Shown one piece after another: positions 1-11,711 of a stretch of 64,000 nucleotides of DNA. The notes beneath the pieces are model-generated. The model was not told the DNA's origin. It searched no databases and saw nothing but the letters and a program-made list of their open reading frames with translations. Positions within the stretch are counted from its first letter, which is position 1, and every line of letters begins with the position of its first letter. The stretch covers positions 46,708,150 through 46,772,149 of the forward strand of contig JAPTHN010000010.1 of the NCBI GenBank assembly GCA_026936325.1, written 5' to 3'. The position numbers were made by a program, and so were the translations under genes. Source of the stretch: Platynereis dumerilii (taxonomy: Eukaryota; Annelida; Polychaeta; Phyllodocida; Nereididae).

Positions 1-171
1 GATCATAATGTCCCAAAACCAGAGTCCAATTCCAGTTATGAATGGCATCACATCCCGTTCAAGTAAATAAACGTAGCGGCTCATCATGATAATCTTCAAA
101 GTGGCCTTCCTGAGTCCAGGCACGGAGCAGAGGTCTTCAAAGGAGGCTGTGTTTAAGTTCACCGGATCCAT
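1..171 (-). CDS. 5' end of a gene encoding a helix-hairpin-helix (ComEA-type) protein, partial
   Basis: Reading the minus strand from the ATG at 171-169 gives 57 codons with no stop, open to the window edge. The ATG lies in a strong context (CACCATGG). Residues 2-28 read DPVNLNTASFEDLCSVPGLR followed by KATLKII. This is the layout of a ComEA-type helix-hairpin-helix: a V-N-(I/L)-N-T-A lead, an acidic helix, a P-G-(I/L) hairpin, then a K-A-T/I-I helix. Such motifs usually bind DNA or RNA non-specifically. The following residues include YVYLLERDV and a hydrophobic stretch ending GLWFWDIMI. Codon use looks more coding-like and GC-richer than the surrounding DNA. No splice donor is evident before position 1, so the exon probably continues to the left. 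The protein is otherwise unrecognised. It could be a host gene or part of a mobile element. It lies outside the duplicated units and is transcribed away from them. Confidence 0.62.
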   Translation of the reverse strand, partial: MDPVNLNTASFEDLCSVPGLRKATLKIIMMSRYVYLLERDVMPFITGIGLWFWDIMI

Positions 172-1350
172 GGTGAATAATCCTATTGGCCTCAGCAATG
201 ATGAGAGTATAGACGATACATTGACAATACAATTGGTGCACACTTCAAACTATGTACATGTATGCGCCAATACAATGAATATTTACAAAACGTCAATTTG
301 AAATTTTGAAAGGCCTGGAGAAAATATTTACAAAGGCCTAATTATATAACCTCACTCCCTCTTTTTTTTTTGTATTTTTTTTTTGTGAGTGGGTGTATAT
401 AAAGGAATTTTGAAGTGCAAAAACGAATCAGAATGTCAACAACTGTCAAATTCACTCAATAATATTTACAGTTTGACAGTTAGTAGAATCAGCAGAACAA
501 CAACGAATGCTTGTCAGTTTTGACAGCTTCTTAATCCACTGAATAGATAGGTGACAATGAGTGTCTAAAGTTCATCAAAGTGAAAATTTGAAAAGGGGAA
601 CAGAAATTCCCAGTGAAGTCAAGCAGTGCTGAAATAATTTCGAAATGTAGATCCAAACAGGCCTAAAAATTAGCAGTCTCTCTCAAAATCACGCAAATCA
701 AACTACAGTTTGTAGTGGCTGTCAACCTTGTATGCAACTGATTTCGTATATAAAGTTGCACAAAGATATATCAAATTGATATAGGAATCTATTTACATGT
801 ACATATAACGAAATCAATAATGTTCTATTGACTTGGGCAGTGCCCAGAAGACGTCCAGCATCAACTGAATCAATGCAATGTCAGGTGCAATACACACTTC
901 ACATACGTTCTATTTCAAGTCAACAAAATTATCAAAATCTAAGTGAGTGGATGCCAAGCAGCATCAAACCCCAAAATGCAAGAAATTATGTACAATAAAA
1001 GGTAAAATAACCTAGCAAATAAGCCGAAATCAAGTCCTGTAGTACCAGTAAAAATATGTGGCTATTTGACCACGCAAAAAATCGGCAATTGGACTCGAAA
1101 AAACGGCAATTTTCGCCGAAATTAACGGTAAAAACTGGCTCAAAAAGCTGCCGAAAAGCAGCAGAAATACTGCCAAATACCAACAGTAATTGGAGGCACC
1201 TCGGTTTACCGCTGTCACCACTGTAACGAATGTATCAGTGATGATCTGAAGAGCAATCCTTGGATGCGTCTGTACTGTGTGAAGTCTTGGTAGTGTCTGA
1301 GAGAGAGTGCTGTATGCTTGGCTGCACAACAGCTCCACCTGTTGTCACAG
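172..1350. other. Single-copy flank upstream of the HhH gene; no gene seen
   Basis: This 1.2-kb stretch should hold the promoter and 5' UTR of the minus-strand gene. An AT-rich TATA-like stretch lies at about 341-350 on that strand, which is weak evidence. A better TATA-like sequence (GTATATAAAGG, about 393-403) faces the other way. Small inverted repeats occur, for example AACTGTCAAA at about 441 paired with TTTGACAGTT near 475. The stretch at 1070-1160 repeats CGGCAATT-type words. None of this matches the duplicated units, and the short ORFs here look like chance. Confidence 0.4.
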
Positions 1351-3918
1351 CATGCTCCAACAAAAGTGAGGAATTTCAGACAGCTTTATTTGTACAGGCT
1401 CTTCAACTAGCAAAGCTTTCCCTGGCCATAGATCCTGAGTTTTTGTTTAAATGTTCTATGCTCAAACCCGGAGCTCATTATGAAGCTTAAATTGACATTC
1501 TTTAAACGACCTATTCTTAGCAACTTGTAATGTTGTTGATAATATCAAAAGCATGAAACATCAAACTGCAAGATGAAATGGCAAGGATTCTTTGTTATCT
1601 TCTTATGTCTGAATTATAATTTTATTTATTTTATTTGCAGGTGAGTGTGTAAACTTTACTTTGGTTCATCATCCTTTATCTTCATAAGGTAAGATAAAAT
1701 GGCCTTTAAGTATTGCATAGCACGCTTTGTTGAATGGAGGGTAGGGATTTTGTCTCTTTGGCAAAAGCACCAAAAAAACCCCAACTGGCAGCCTAAAAAT
1801 AAATTTGATTGACTCAAGGGTATTATGGCCATAGATATTGCCTGGAAAAAATCGTTTTGATCAACCCTCATGAGTGTCCACATATTGCTTTTTTCCCAGT
1901 TAGTTCATATTTTTATAAACACTTTCATAAACTTTCGCTGCAAGTCTCAGGTGTATGCCTTTTGCAACTTGCATACATCTTTATGAGATGAAGGAAATTT
2001 CAGGGTGCTGCAACTGACTGCCACTTAATGGATGATGCTGAATTTGAATGAACCGTTGGAATTGTAGCCAGATACTGAATGGAAGAAACCTCTTTTCAAA
2101 GATAATGAAAGTTAAAAGAAATTTTTGAATGGAATACTATGCACTAATTTGGAACAAAATGAACTATATTTAATTCTGTTAATTTAATTTGCTTTGATCA
2201 ATGTGATATCTGATTAGCCACATAGCAGGCTATAATTAAAACAATATATGGTTTAATTACTGATGAAAAAAATATAATCCATATGTGGCCCTGTGCAGTC
2301 TTTCACTTGCTCAGCAACTTCTCAAAAAGATAGTGATGGATAGGACAGCCAATTTTGAGCATTCCATGTTGCTCCTGAATTAGAATGAAGCTTTTTCAGA
2401 CAGTCTCTTTCAAAGATCTGATCAATAACAATACTATTGTGTCAAGATGAAACAAAATCAAGTTCGAATACGTATGCAATTTTGTCTGAGATTATTTAAA
2501 TTCGTTCAAGGCAGAAATTGCCATTTTTTTAATAAAGCGTGCTTTGAGATGTATTTCTTTAAAATACGCTAAAGAAAACAAGATTCACCTGCTATGATGA
2601 AACCAGAAAGTGATGTGCCCCTTTTAGAAAGGAAGATATTTCTTGTATAGGCCTTTTATTTGGTTCTACTAGAATTTTAAACTGAGAGGTAGTGTACATG
2701 ATGCTTTGGCAACTATTGATCTTTTCATTAATATACTCAAATGGGCGACTACCCTTGTTACCATGTCAGGATGATTTAGATGAACAGCAAGATCTGTTAG
2801 CAGGGATTTTCCAAGATTCTGATTTATCCCAGGTTCACATGATGTAAATACCCTGGATTAGGAAGCTGCAGCACTTGCAAGAGATAACATATTCATTCCG
2901 CTGATGGGGAGACAATCTGCCATAGTTTTTTTGCAAAGGGGACATTGGGATGTCAAGACTCGGGACTCAAGATTCGAGAAGTTGTATTTGACATGAAATG
3001 CATGAGATATACAAAATATGATGTTTGATGGCTATACGGTACACATAAAATAAAAAAGCATTACATGTGTAGGAGTGCCGCTGACGAGGTGCCCACCAGG
3101 TCTCTCGCTTAAACTTTCATGATAATTAATGATCTCACAATCTCCTGGTGTTACAAGATTCTGAGAGAGGATTAACTGAACAGGTCATCAAAATACATCT
3201 CATGGAAACAAACTTACAAGCTTTGAAAAGCAATGTTACTGACTATATAACCAAGGAAGTATCTAGATAAATCAAATTTTATTAATGAAAAGAAATTTAT
3301 GTTTATAAATATGACTGTTCAAATGATTCCTGTCCACATTTTTGACGCAGGATACCTATAAGAAGCAAACATACTGAAACAGCCTTGATATCTTCCTTTC
3401 ATCTTTGTCTTATTTCTTTAGCAGCCTTTATCCTGATGGTGTTATTTTTACCCAACTACTTTCATCCATAAAATCTGACAACACAGCTTTAGGTAGTGTT
3501 TGCATGATAATAAGAGATACAATCCTTGTCTGCACTTGCTTCTGAGAACTCACTTCAGTGATGAGGTTAAATAAGGAAGAGTAGGTGATTATCTATCTCT
3601 TAGATCTCTGATTGTCAGCAGGTGTGTCTCCATATATCATCTCTGGTGGTCACACAATTATATTAGCTCAGTTGAATGCTAGTAATAGCCCAGTATGTGA
3701 TTAGCAAGATAATATGATATGCTTCCTACATAAAATTTACTCTAAGACTTATTGTCCTCATAATTTTATTTAGTGAATGACATTTTCCATTCCATCCTTT
3801 ATGAGTATACTACCAACTGGGCATTTATGCCTACAGCATGCGATGTTCTGCCTACAATTTCTAGAGACTGTTCTGGGTTTCAAAAATGTTCTGCCTTAGG
3901 CAACCAATGATGGATATA

Positions 3919-4163
3919 ATATCCCACAATAGGCAGTGTAGTTCTGGCAAAAAACCATGTGGTTCATCATTGTGAACCACATGAAAAATGTCTTGACGTT
4001 GCTGTATAAACAATGGACAGTAAAGTGATGATGTCACAATGTTTTGAGGCTCTGATAGGTCCGTGTGATTGCTAGGGATATTTTTGGCACCATTCAAACA
4101 AAATAGTGCCATATGAATTCACTCCATTTTTTCTACCGGAGATGTATTTTTATTGTGGGATAT
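3919..4163. mobile_element. Palindromic MITE, 245 bp, unit 1 only
   Basis: ATATCCCACAATA at 3919-3931 is matched by its exact reverse complement at 4151-4163. The homologous stretches of unit 2 (about 17097-17106) and unit 3 (about 42950) run straight through without this sequence, so it is an insertion. An internal inverted pair (GTGGTTCA... and ...TGAACCAC near 3958-3983) adds foldback structure. There is no coding capacity. Confidence 0.6.
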
Positions 4164-4165
4164 AA

Positions 4166-4322
4166 ATAAAACTTAATGGGAGTGTGGTTCACAGCAATGA
4201 ACCTCACTCATGTCAGTTCTGCTGCAGAATAAACACTCGTCCTTCGGACTCGCGTTGTATTCTTCTGCGACCTGACATTCATGAGGTTCATTGCTGTGAA
4301 CCACACTCCCATTAAGTTTTAT
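4166..4322. mobile_element. Near-perfect hairpin MITE, 157 bp, unit 1 only
   Basis: The two halves are reverse complements over at least 40 bp from each tip (ATAAAACTTAATGGGAGTGT at 4166 and its complement ending at 4322). Weaker pairing continues to a CTCGTCCTTCGGACTCGCG-like centre. It abuts the 3919-4163 element, and both are absent from the two sister units. A short open frame across it is an artefact of the palindrome. Confidence 0.65.
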
Positions 4323-5559
4323 CATAGTACCTATTTGTCCCTCTAAGAAAACCCTTTTTTGTGAGATACTGTCACTCATCAGGCTTGGTGGTTTGCAAAG
4401 ATTATTTGATTTGGGATGACACCAATCAGCAGCCGTCTATTCAGATGTTCTAAGCTGCTAATCCATCCAAAATCATCTATCAAAGCAAGGCCGATCACCT
4501 GGGACCTCCAAGAAAATCCTATTAGCTCTCATTCCGGGTGATGAATATCACGCTCAAACAGCTTCCAAGAAACCGCATTCTCTGCTCGTAAAATGTTTGT
4601 GGATCGAAGATGGACAACTGTTCCAGCTAAGAGCATTTTGCAATATTTCTAGGTAAAATTAAGAGGTTGTTGCTATGTTTTATAACCTTGCCCTCTGCCA
4701 GTTTCAGGAGTTATAATGGAAAGGAATTGGGAAATTTAATCACTGAAGGTGTAGATTAAAATTAAAATTGTGTTATTCATCTTTCTGAGCACCATGCAAT
4801 TCCAAATTGTGCATTGTTGTCAGACCTGCAAATAGGAACTACTGTTCTTTTTACAAAGCTAGAATTGGAAAAAAATTACTCCGGCAATGAATAAATGCCA
4901 CAGTAAAGACTGTGATAGTAGCCAACGTAGAGTGTCATTCTCTCAACAAGGTGACCATAATGTGCTGCACTGATGCAACGGATACACACCTCACCTGCTC
5001 CCTCTTAGCTCTTGTGTAAGATTCCTGATTTCAAAATTATTATTTGGCAGTCTTGTTGTTATGTGTATTTAATGAGTAGGAGCGCATATACATAATATTT
5101 TTGTGTTCTTTTTAGTTGAGTAAAAGATCAAAATGACTTATAACACCTTCGCATCTCTCATAAAATCCTGTGTAAGTGGAAGGATGGTTCCCAGAAGTGC
5201 CAGTCTATCAATTTCCAGTCATTATAGTCCAGATAACAATTTGGTGGTAAATGATACCAGGTGTTTTGATGAGGTAAATTGTTACTCAAGTGTTAGTTAA
5301 TGTCGGAATAGTGTTGGCTGATTAAGCAATTTGTAAACACGGGTAAGGCTATTATATGCTCTGTTTAATACAAGGCCTTCTCAATATAGCTCTTTAGATT
5401 GGCATTCATCAAGACAGTTGCCATTTATAATGTCATTATGTTCACTGATAACCATAATGACAAAAATGACTGCATATTAGCAAGGATACATGCTATTAGG
5501 TAGGTAGCAATTTATTCAATGCCTGTTAGGCCTAATTGTATTCTTCCTTGAAAATTGCA

Positions 5560-5745
5560 AGACAATTTTGCACCCGAACCCTCCCCCTCCCTCTCCCAAG
5601 CTAAATGCAGTGACATCCATAGCTGCTTCTGTGACGCTGCCATCGACTTGCCTGGCTGCTGCCACAACATAAAACGTTTTGTTCTCCTGAATCCAGGAGT
5701 ATTTCAAGCCCAGCTGAGCTCAGCACAACATCTTGGATGGGACTA
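5560..5745. other. GC-richer block retained in all three units (copy 1)
   Basis: Counterparts lie at 18285-18470 and 45793-45978. All three share a C-rich run (CCCTCCCCCTCCCTCTCCC type), then a stretch around CATCCATAGCTGCTTC and CTGGCTGCTGCCACAACAT, and end near GCCCAGCTGAGCTCAGCACA. It is better conserved than its AT-rich flanks. Frames on both strands are open in units 1 and 3, but the differences in unit 2 are mostly replacement changes in either frame and one base is inserted. It does not look protein-coding. A regulatory element or an untranslated exon is possible. Confidence 0.4.
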
Positions 5746-6022
5746 GTCCCTCATGATACAATGTGCGTCAATTGCTTTATATCACTAAGTCTTTATAACT
5801 GGACTAAAAACAAATTTATTATAAGGAAAAAGTGTCTTTTTCAAGGATCTTTACACAACTACACTCTCAATCTGGATATATTTGCCAAGTTGAAGCAATA
5901 TCAAAATTGGTACATAACTTCTGCAATCCGATGTTGTAGATATACTTCTGTGCATACAACTGACTTCCACACAATTTTGAACCATTACTTTGAAGTTTAT
6001 AAATTAATTATGTAAATGTTAT

Positions 6023-6690
6023 ACTTGTGTTTGTTGAAGTCAACTCACAATACATCCCCATCAAATTCCTGTTTTTGTTGTTGTTTTGTTATTTTAATTT
6101 TTTTTAAATTCCAATAGTGACTGTTAGAGTGCCTGTTTCACTCCTGGATGACAATGCCAAAGAAGAAGAAAGCATTTGGTAAATTATGGTGTTTTTGAAA
6201 GAGGCAACAAAAGGCAACACGGATTGAATCTGAATAATTGATTTGTAAGAATAGGTGGAACTGACCCTTGAAAATCATAATTGTCAAAGTCTGTCATCAT
6301 ATCCAGATTGCACAAAAATATAATGAATAGATGCAAAAAACATAATGTTGCAGCTTCATAACTATTATCAGATGTTGATGACAGAAATCAATGTACCAAT
6401 ATATCAACTTATTTCACAACTAACATGAGGTTGTTTTGTTACTCATAAATTTGATTCAAATTGAAATGTTTGATACATGGTATAAATGTAGTTATATACC
6501 TCTCTATAATAAACCTCGTGTTGTTAGATTGGCTCACCTTTTTGCGAATCTTCTGCATTAGGTCGAAGGAGCTTTTTAAGTGCATTTCACACCTTAGCAG
6601 AGACGCAATGCCCACAAACGACAGCTTCATGACCGCAGAACGGTCATCCAATAGTGCAAGGACCACTGTATATCTCTTTCCTTTCAGTTC
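6023..6690. other. Tract about 99% identical to unit 3 (46275-46943)
   Basis: Over about 670 bp I count roughly six or seven differences between units 1 and 3. The flanks on both sides (5930-6010 and 6690-6790) differ at about one base in five. The edges are sharp. This is the signature expected of a recent gene-conversion tract between units. Confidence 0.6.
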
Positions 6691-6700
6691 ATAGTTGGAT
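6538..6700 (-). other. Candidate minus-strand internal exon (copy 1), uncertain
   Basis: On the minus strand an open frame ends at a consensus donor (CGCAAAAAG|GTGAGCC, last exon base 6538). The peptide includes VVLALLDDRSAVMKLSFVG and LRCEMHLKSSFDLMQKIRKK. A plausible acceptor (ATACAG) lies near 6663, or the frame may extend further. The unit 3 copy (46789-46945) is virtually identical with one replacement (L to W). The unit 2 counterpart (about 19175-19330) is diverged and contains stops. Because the unit 1/unit 3 identity spans noncoding DNA too, it does not itself prove coding. The family is not recognised. Confidence 0.25.
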
Positions 6701-9317
6701 AAATTTTTCAAAAGTCATTAAAAAATTTATAAATATCAAGTGAAGATGCACGAAGTGGGTTGAGCTTTTTCAATTTTGACAAATATTGTTTATTCTTATT
6801 ATTTGAAATGCTTTCAGGTAAGCCTTTCTCTAAGAAGGTTTCATTACTAACATAGTTATTTCTGGAAATGTTACTGTAGCTCCACCATTGGTATCGCACC
6901 AGCTGTGACATATCATAAAGTAAACAAAGATGTGCCTGGTTTGATTGTGTGTCACACATTTTTGCCCATAACTCATATCTTGACAGGTATTTCTTTCTAT
7001 AGACAGTTTTTTCGACCTTATAAGAAAAGGGTCAAGTATCACCGGACTGTTATTAGCAAAAAATATCTCCAAAAAAAAAAAATTCAAGCCTGAATAACTC
7101 GTGTGTTGCTTTTACTTGGCAGTTTGTTTACACTGGTTATAAGTGGATATAACTTATATTGTTGCTTTTCCACACGAAAGAATGTACACTAGATGGTGTT
7201 ATTATGTTGCCATGTCTGTTTTGAAGGAATATTCATACAAAGAAAATCCTGAAGGGAGGAGTATATACTGTGAGCAACTGTAATGCATCTTGGATAATGG
7301 GCATTAAAAATAGCAGACTATGACACAGAATCTTTTTAGAAAATAAAAGATGAAACCATTCATTCTTCCAGCACATCAGACACTTGGCTTTATGCTGTCG
7401 GAATTGCGTCACACCCTTTCCAAATGTAAATTGCCAGTATTGTAGAAAAGGAATGAAAAGACAACTGATTCTCACAGCTGCTATAGTCCATGTCTTGGCT
7501 GCCGCAAGAAACTAGTGAATTGGGGAAACGTGGTCAATATATTCTGCATTGCTGTCATATGTTGTTCCACACCAGCTCACTTGTTTGACGTATTTATAAG
7601 AACAAGCTGATGATTGGACTTTTTTTCAGAAATCTTGCTTTAGTTCACTGCAGCACATCTATACCACTTCTCTCAAGATGCCTTTGAAATATTTGCCACA
7701 CACAGATACTGCTTGACTTTACTTATACACTTGGCCCTATCGACCTGATTATCTGAAATCAAGGAAGGGCTATTAGGGAAAGAATCGATAAGACGCGATA
7801 AGGGTCTCACCCTATCTGGTTGATTTAAATGAAGAACAGTGGGACAGTGGGACAGTGGAAGATATTTCCCTGTTTGGTCAAATTAATCTAATCAAGGGAA
7901 CAGAATAGGAATGAGATAAGCTCAGTTGTATAAACAGACTTATATCTCTTTTGCATTTACGAAAATGTCATCAATGACATGTGTGATCTCTGCTCGGGTA
8001 CAACGATGTATTAAAAATCTATATATAATAGTGCAGGATGAAGGCAGTCAAATACAAGACAAATAGGTCAAGCAACAGAGGGCTTTACAGGTCAGAGACC
8101 ATTTTATGTCCTCTTTAAATGGAATACCAGCTGTAGGCTTTGTCACACAATTTGATAGGCATTGTCTGTTTCAACTTCAAGCAGATATCTGGTCACTATG
8201 GATATTTTTCTTGATATGTCAGAGAGGATGCAAAATGACAAAAATGTATATCTAGACCAATGCAATAATAGTTGTTCCAAATAAATACCAAAACCTCAAT
8301 TCATTGCCTTCCCGTAACCCCTTTTCATTGCAATGATCTATCATGTGTCAGTGTAAAGTAGTATGTATGTTGATGTAGGTTTTTTAATTATTTTTCCCTT
8401 ATCAATTTCTCGTGAGTTATTTAGATTATTTTATGAGGATTGTATAACATAACACAAATTCATGCTTCGATATTTGTTCACAGCTTTGCCTTTGAAGTAG
8501 ATAAAATAAAATGATTTGAACTTATAGCACAGAACAGTGAGAACACAGAAACCTGTGAAAGCTGTGACTAAGAAATTGTTATTCAATTGTTGATTAGCAG
8601 TCACTTTGTGGATCACTCATACAGCCATTAACGCCGAGAATTGAACATTCTGTTTACAGACTCTAGTTTTTCTGTAAATAAATGAGTTCTTCTTAACCTT
8701 GGTCTGTGATTAGCCTCGGAAGCAGAACCCTGACCTTTTGGCCATTAGAACAACAGATTGTTGGGATTCTTGACTCTGGGATGTACTCTCTGTGACCTGT
8801 GAAAGGAAGTCAGTGGTGTATACTTGACTTTTTGGCCATGTACGAGTAGCAATGGAGTATCCATGATTCTAAGTTTCTTACCATTATATTCGTTGAAAAT
8901 AAAGCTTGTCTCTTCAACTGCCACAAAAATCCTTTTCCTTCATATGAAACAGTGCTAAAAGTGGATTGTTATAATCAAAGGAAGATATTTTGATTTAATA
9001 ATCTTGATTGGATGGTCTATTTTACATGATAACCCAGGAGTAAGAATTGGCCAAGGAAAGACATCGTACTGGGCTAACAATTTGCGCGGTCCCTATACTT
9101 GTTGAATTTGGATTACCATATAATTATCCAGAGAAAGACATTGTTCTAGGCCAACCATTTGCCTCACACGTTTTGATTTTTGCTTGTTGGATTACCATAT
9201 AACCAACCGACTCCATTATGACTTGAGTGCTTACATTTGTGGTCAGTTAATATTTTTGGATTACACCAAGCCAAGTAACTTCTACCTTGATCTTCATTAC
9301 TCTACCTTGCCAAGGCC

Positions 9318-9493
9318 ATGGATACCAAGGAAATGGATACCCAGGCTCACCTCACCGATGTCTCGGAATTAGCAGAAAGAAGAGACATTTGTCCAGAACC
9401 CAAGTCAGCCACTGACAAAATCCTCTCGGACCTGAAGTCCTCAAAGAGTTCAGCCACACAACGAAAGGTGGACCATCTCCACAAATTAGAAAG
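9318..9493 (+). CDS. Conserved first coding exon, copy in unit 1 (unrecognised protein)
   Basis: The ATG at 9318 (GGCCATGG context) opens 58 codons plus two bases, closed by the donor AAG|GTTAGT at 9493/9494. An in-frame TGA 30 bases upstream supports this ATG as the start. The peptide begins MDTKEMDTQAHLTDVSELAE and contains RRDICPEPKSATDKILSDLK, then a Ser/Lys-rich SSKSSATQRKVDHLHKLE. It is hydrophilic, with no signal peptide or membrane segment and mixed charge, probably helical. Copies in units 2 and 3 have the same length, start, phase and donor. Against unit 3 the differences are synonymous except one T/A. Against unit 2 there are about ten or more silent changes and about three conservative replacements (E/D, T/A, S/T). 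That ratio indicates purifying selection. The remaining exons could not be found, so the product is unknown. Confidence 0.72.
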
Positions 9494-9662
9494 GTTAGTT
9501 GCAATCTGCAGGGATATTTGTTCTTCAAGGTATAATATTATCAAGCTCTTCTTCCTCTTCTTTTTTTCGTTGTTCTCGTATGCTCCGAATCGTCAGGTAG
9601 CTCAACCTCTTTGTGCGAGGGTTGCCCTGTAATATTCACTCATTATGTGAAGGATACATGGC

Positions 9663-10060
9663 CAATTGTGCAGCGTACATAAAACGTACGTAGCTCTTTC
9701 TGGTGAGTTTCGTACGTAAATTGGTTGTTTTCACGTATGAAATACGTACGAAGATCTACGTACGTAAAACATATGTAAATTTTCGTGTGGATTTCATGCG
9801 TGTTAAGTTGGTTTTTGGGCTTTATCTTGACTTATTTGCTGATTTTTTTTTTAGATAGGCCGATTGAAGGTCTAAACTTAAACCATTTGTGATATCCATA
9901 TTGCATTAAAATGGCCAAAGTAACTGAAATGCACCTGTGTGAAATTTGTATGAATTCGTACGAAATTCGTACGAAAATGTACGTATGTACTACGAATCTG
10001 CTTTTTTTTGTGAGTTTCATACGTAGAATTTATGTACGTAATTCTTACGCTGCGCAATTG
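9663..10060. mobile_element. CGTACGT-rich MITE, 398 bp (copy in unit 1)
   Basis: The ends are an inverted repeat (CAATTGTGCAGCGTA at the left, its near-complement TACGCTGCGCAATTG at the right). The body is full of TACGTA and CGTACG words in both orientations, for example CGTACGTAGCTC near the left and CATACGTAGAATT near the right. It lies about 170 bp downstream of the exon donor, inside the first intron. A shorter copy occurs at the same place in unit 3. Unit 2 lacks it. Confidence 0.7.
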
Positions 10061-10179
10061 CTATTGAAACCAAAATGCATTGCTCATCAAAAAAAAATAT
10101 AAGCATAAAAGTTCAGAAGTCATAATCTCAGCAAGGATGTGTTCAGTATAAAGCAAAGCATGGTGATAGTGCTACAAAG

Positions 10180-10420
10180 GGAAAGAAAAAACTTTATGGC
10201 ACCCTTAATTGCAGCCTTCCATGTTGCTACAATTTCCTTATCACTTTTGATGCCAGCCGTGTGCTAATGAGCTTCGTCACATCCATTTTGCCAAGGCCTA
10301 TTTTTATGATTATATGTGTCAGATTGTTACAAATTCATGTCCTTTATTCTTTTGGGAGGATCAAGAGATAATATAATATATTTCCATGCTACCTCATTTA
10401 TGAATGATCTTTTGAAGAAA
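10180..10420. other. Block conserved in all three units, downstream of the exon
   Basis: Counterparts are at 34962-35200 and 51262-51500. Units 1 and 3 are almost identical here and unit 2 is somewhat diverged. One plus frame stays open longest in unit 2 (about 100 residues, containing ITFDASCVLMSFVTSILPRP). The others are interrupted, so I do not call it coding. Confidence 0.3.
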
Positions 10421-11099
10421 AAACATTGCGAAACAAAATGACATATGTGCTATATACTTTTGATGTAAAACAGCTGTTCGTTTTTATTTAAAAATGAGCT
10501 ACACTTTCTTTACAGCAACTTTTTAAAAGTCATAACATGATGTCAGGGAAAATGTGATGAAGGTTATTGATATAATATTGTATTGGATGCATAAGATGAG
10601 CAACTAGTGGAGACTCAGTTGATCGGATATATAATAATATACAATTGTTAAGATAATTGCTGTATGTAGAGAGAATAATGTTACCATAAGCTCTCAGATG
10701 TTATTAGCTTTGGATCAGCAGGATAATTAGTAGGTTGTTGATTACACAGTGGGACTGAGAGGAAAAATATATATCTCCAGGTATCCAAATGCATGAAGGA
10801 GTAATCCACCTTCTTAATTGTACTGTATACTATAACATGGTATAGTATTCCTTAATTTTGTTATCTTTCTGCTGCTATCAGTTGGTCTTCTTGCACTGTA
10901 AAAGCAGCTCTTACGACAGACTCTGCATAACTTAAAGATTCTAGACTCCTCAAGCTGTATTACACTGTAGCTTTAGGGTGACAGAAAATGCCTAATTAAT
11001 GTTAAATGCATGACAAGGGGTTACCATGTGGTCCAAGCATGTGATTTCCACAATGAATTTGAGAAAACATTATAAATATCTCAACACTATTCTTGTTGG

Positions 11100-11290
11100 C
11101 ATAAAATATTACAGGCTTGGCATTTAGGTGGCAACAAACAGATTGCAATTAGTCCACATTTCCTTCCCTTTGCCTCCTAATGAGGAAAGCACCGTGGGGA
11201 TTTTCGGGTAATTCTTGTAGATGATGGAACATCCTGAGAACCGCATGATGTCATTATAAATGGCCCTGTCTACTGTAAGTCCATGCCAAA
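11100..11290. other. Conserved module present four times in the window (copy 1)
   Basis: Other copies start near 36232, 52308 and 62425. All share TTAGTCC(A/G)CATTTCCTTCC, then CCTAATGAGGAAA, GGGGATTT and a GTAATTCTTG(C/T)AGATGATGG-like run in a constant order. Frames are not preserved among copies, so it is not coding. Its fourth copy marks the start of a further repeat unit near the right edge. Confidence 0.45.
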
Positions 11291-11711
11291 ATCCAAGTAT
11301 ATTCAAAGTTAGTTTTTTTTTCAGTCATGGAAAAAGAATCATTTAGAAATCGTTCATCTATGGAACAAATCTCTCCCAACCAAGTGTGCATAGAATACTT
11401 GTGGCCTATTATCATATTATTAATGGACCACTGTATATGTAACACACAACATGTAATAATGCAGAAATTTTTCTTTAGGTTGAACCATTTCATAGCTTCT
11501 GAACAAAGATAGGCTGAAGTTTGCGGTGTTTGAGAATGCTGATGGATTGGAAGAATGACCTAAAAGACTTTTTTCTTGGGTAAAGTGCAGAATTGAAGCC
11601 ATAGGAATAATTTTGACTGCGACTGTAAAACTAGGGTAATTAGCCTCCAGGTCAAACCATTTCATTTGGTCACTGACACTCTCGATTATATCATGAGATA
11701 TAATGAGTGTC

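Noticed and set aside
4416-4585. Minus-strand frame reading IDDFGWISSLEHLNRR, similar at 17190-17260 and 43040-43105
   Set aside because: A one-base length difference upstream breaks the frame between copies; the conservation follows from duplication.
5516-5746. ORFs on both strands over the GC-rich block, repeated in the other units
   Set aside because: Differences in unit 2 change residues in every frame and one base is inserted, so protein coding is not supported.
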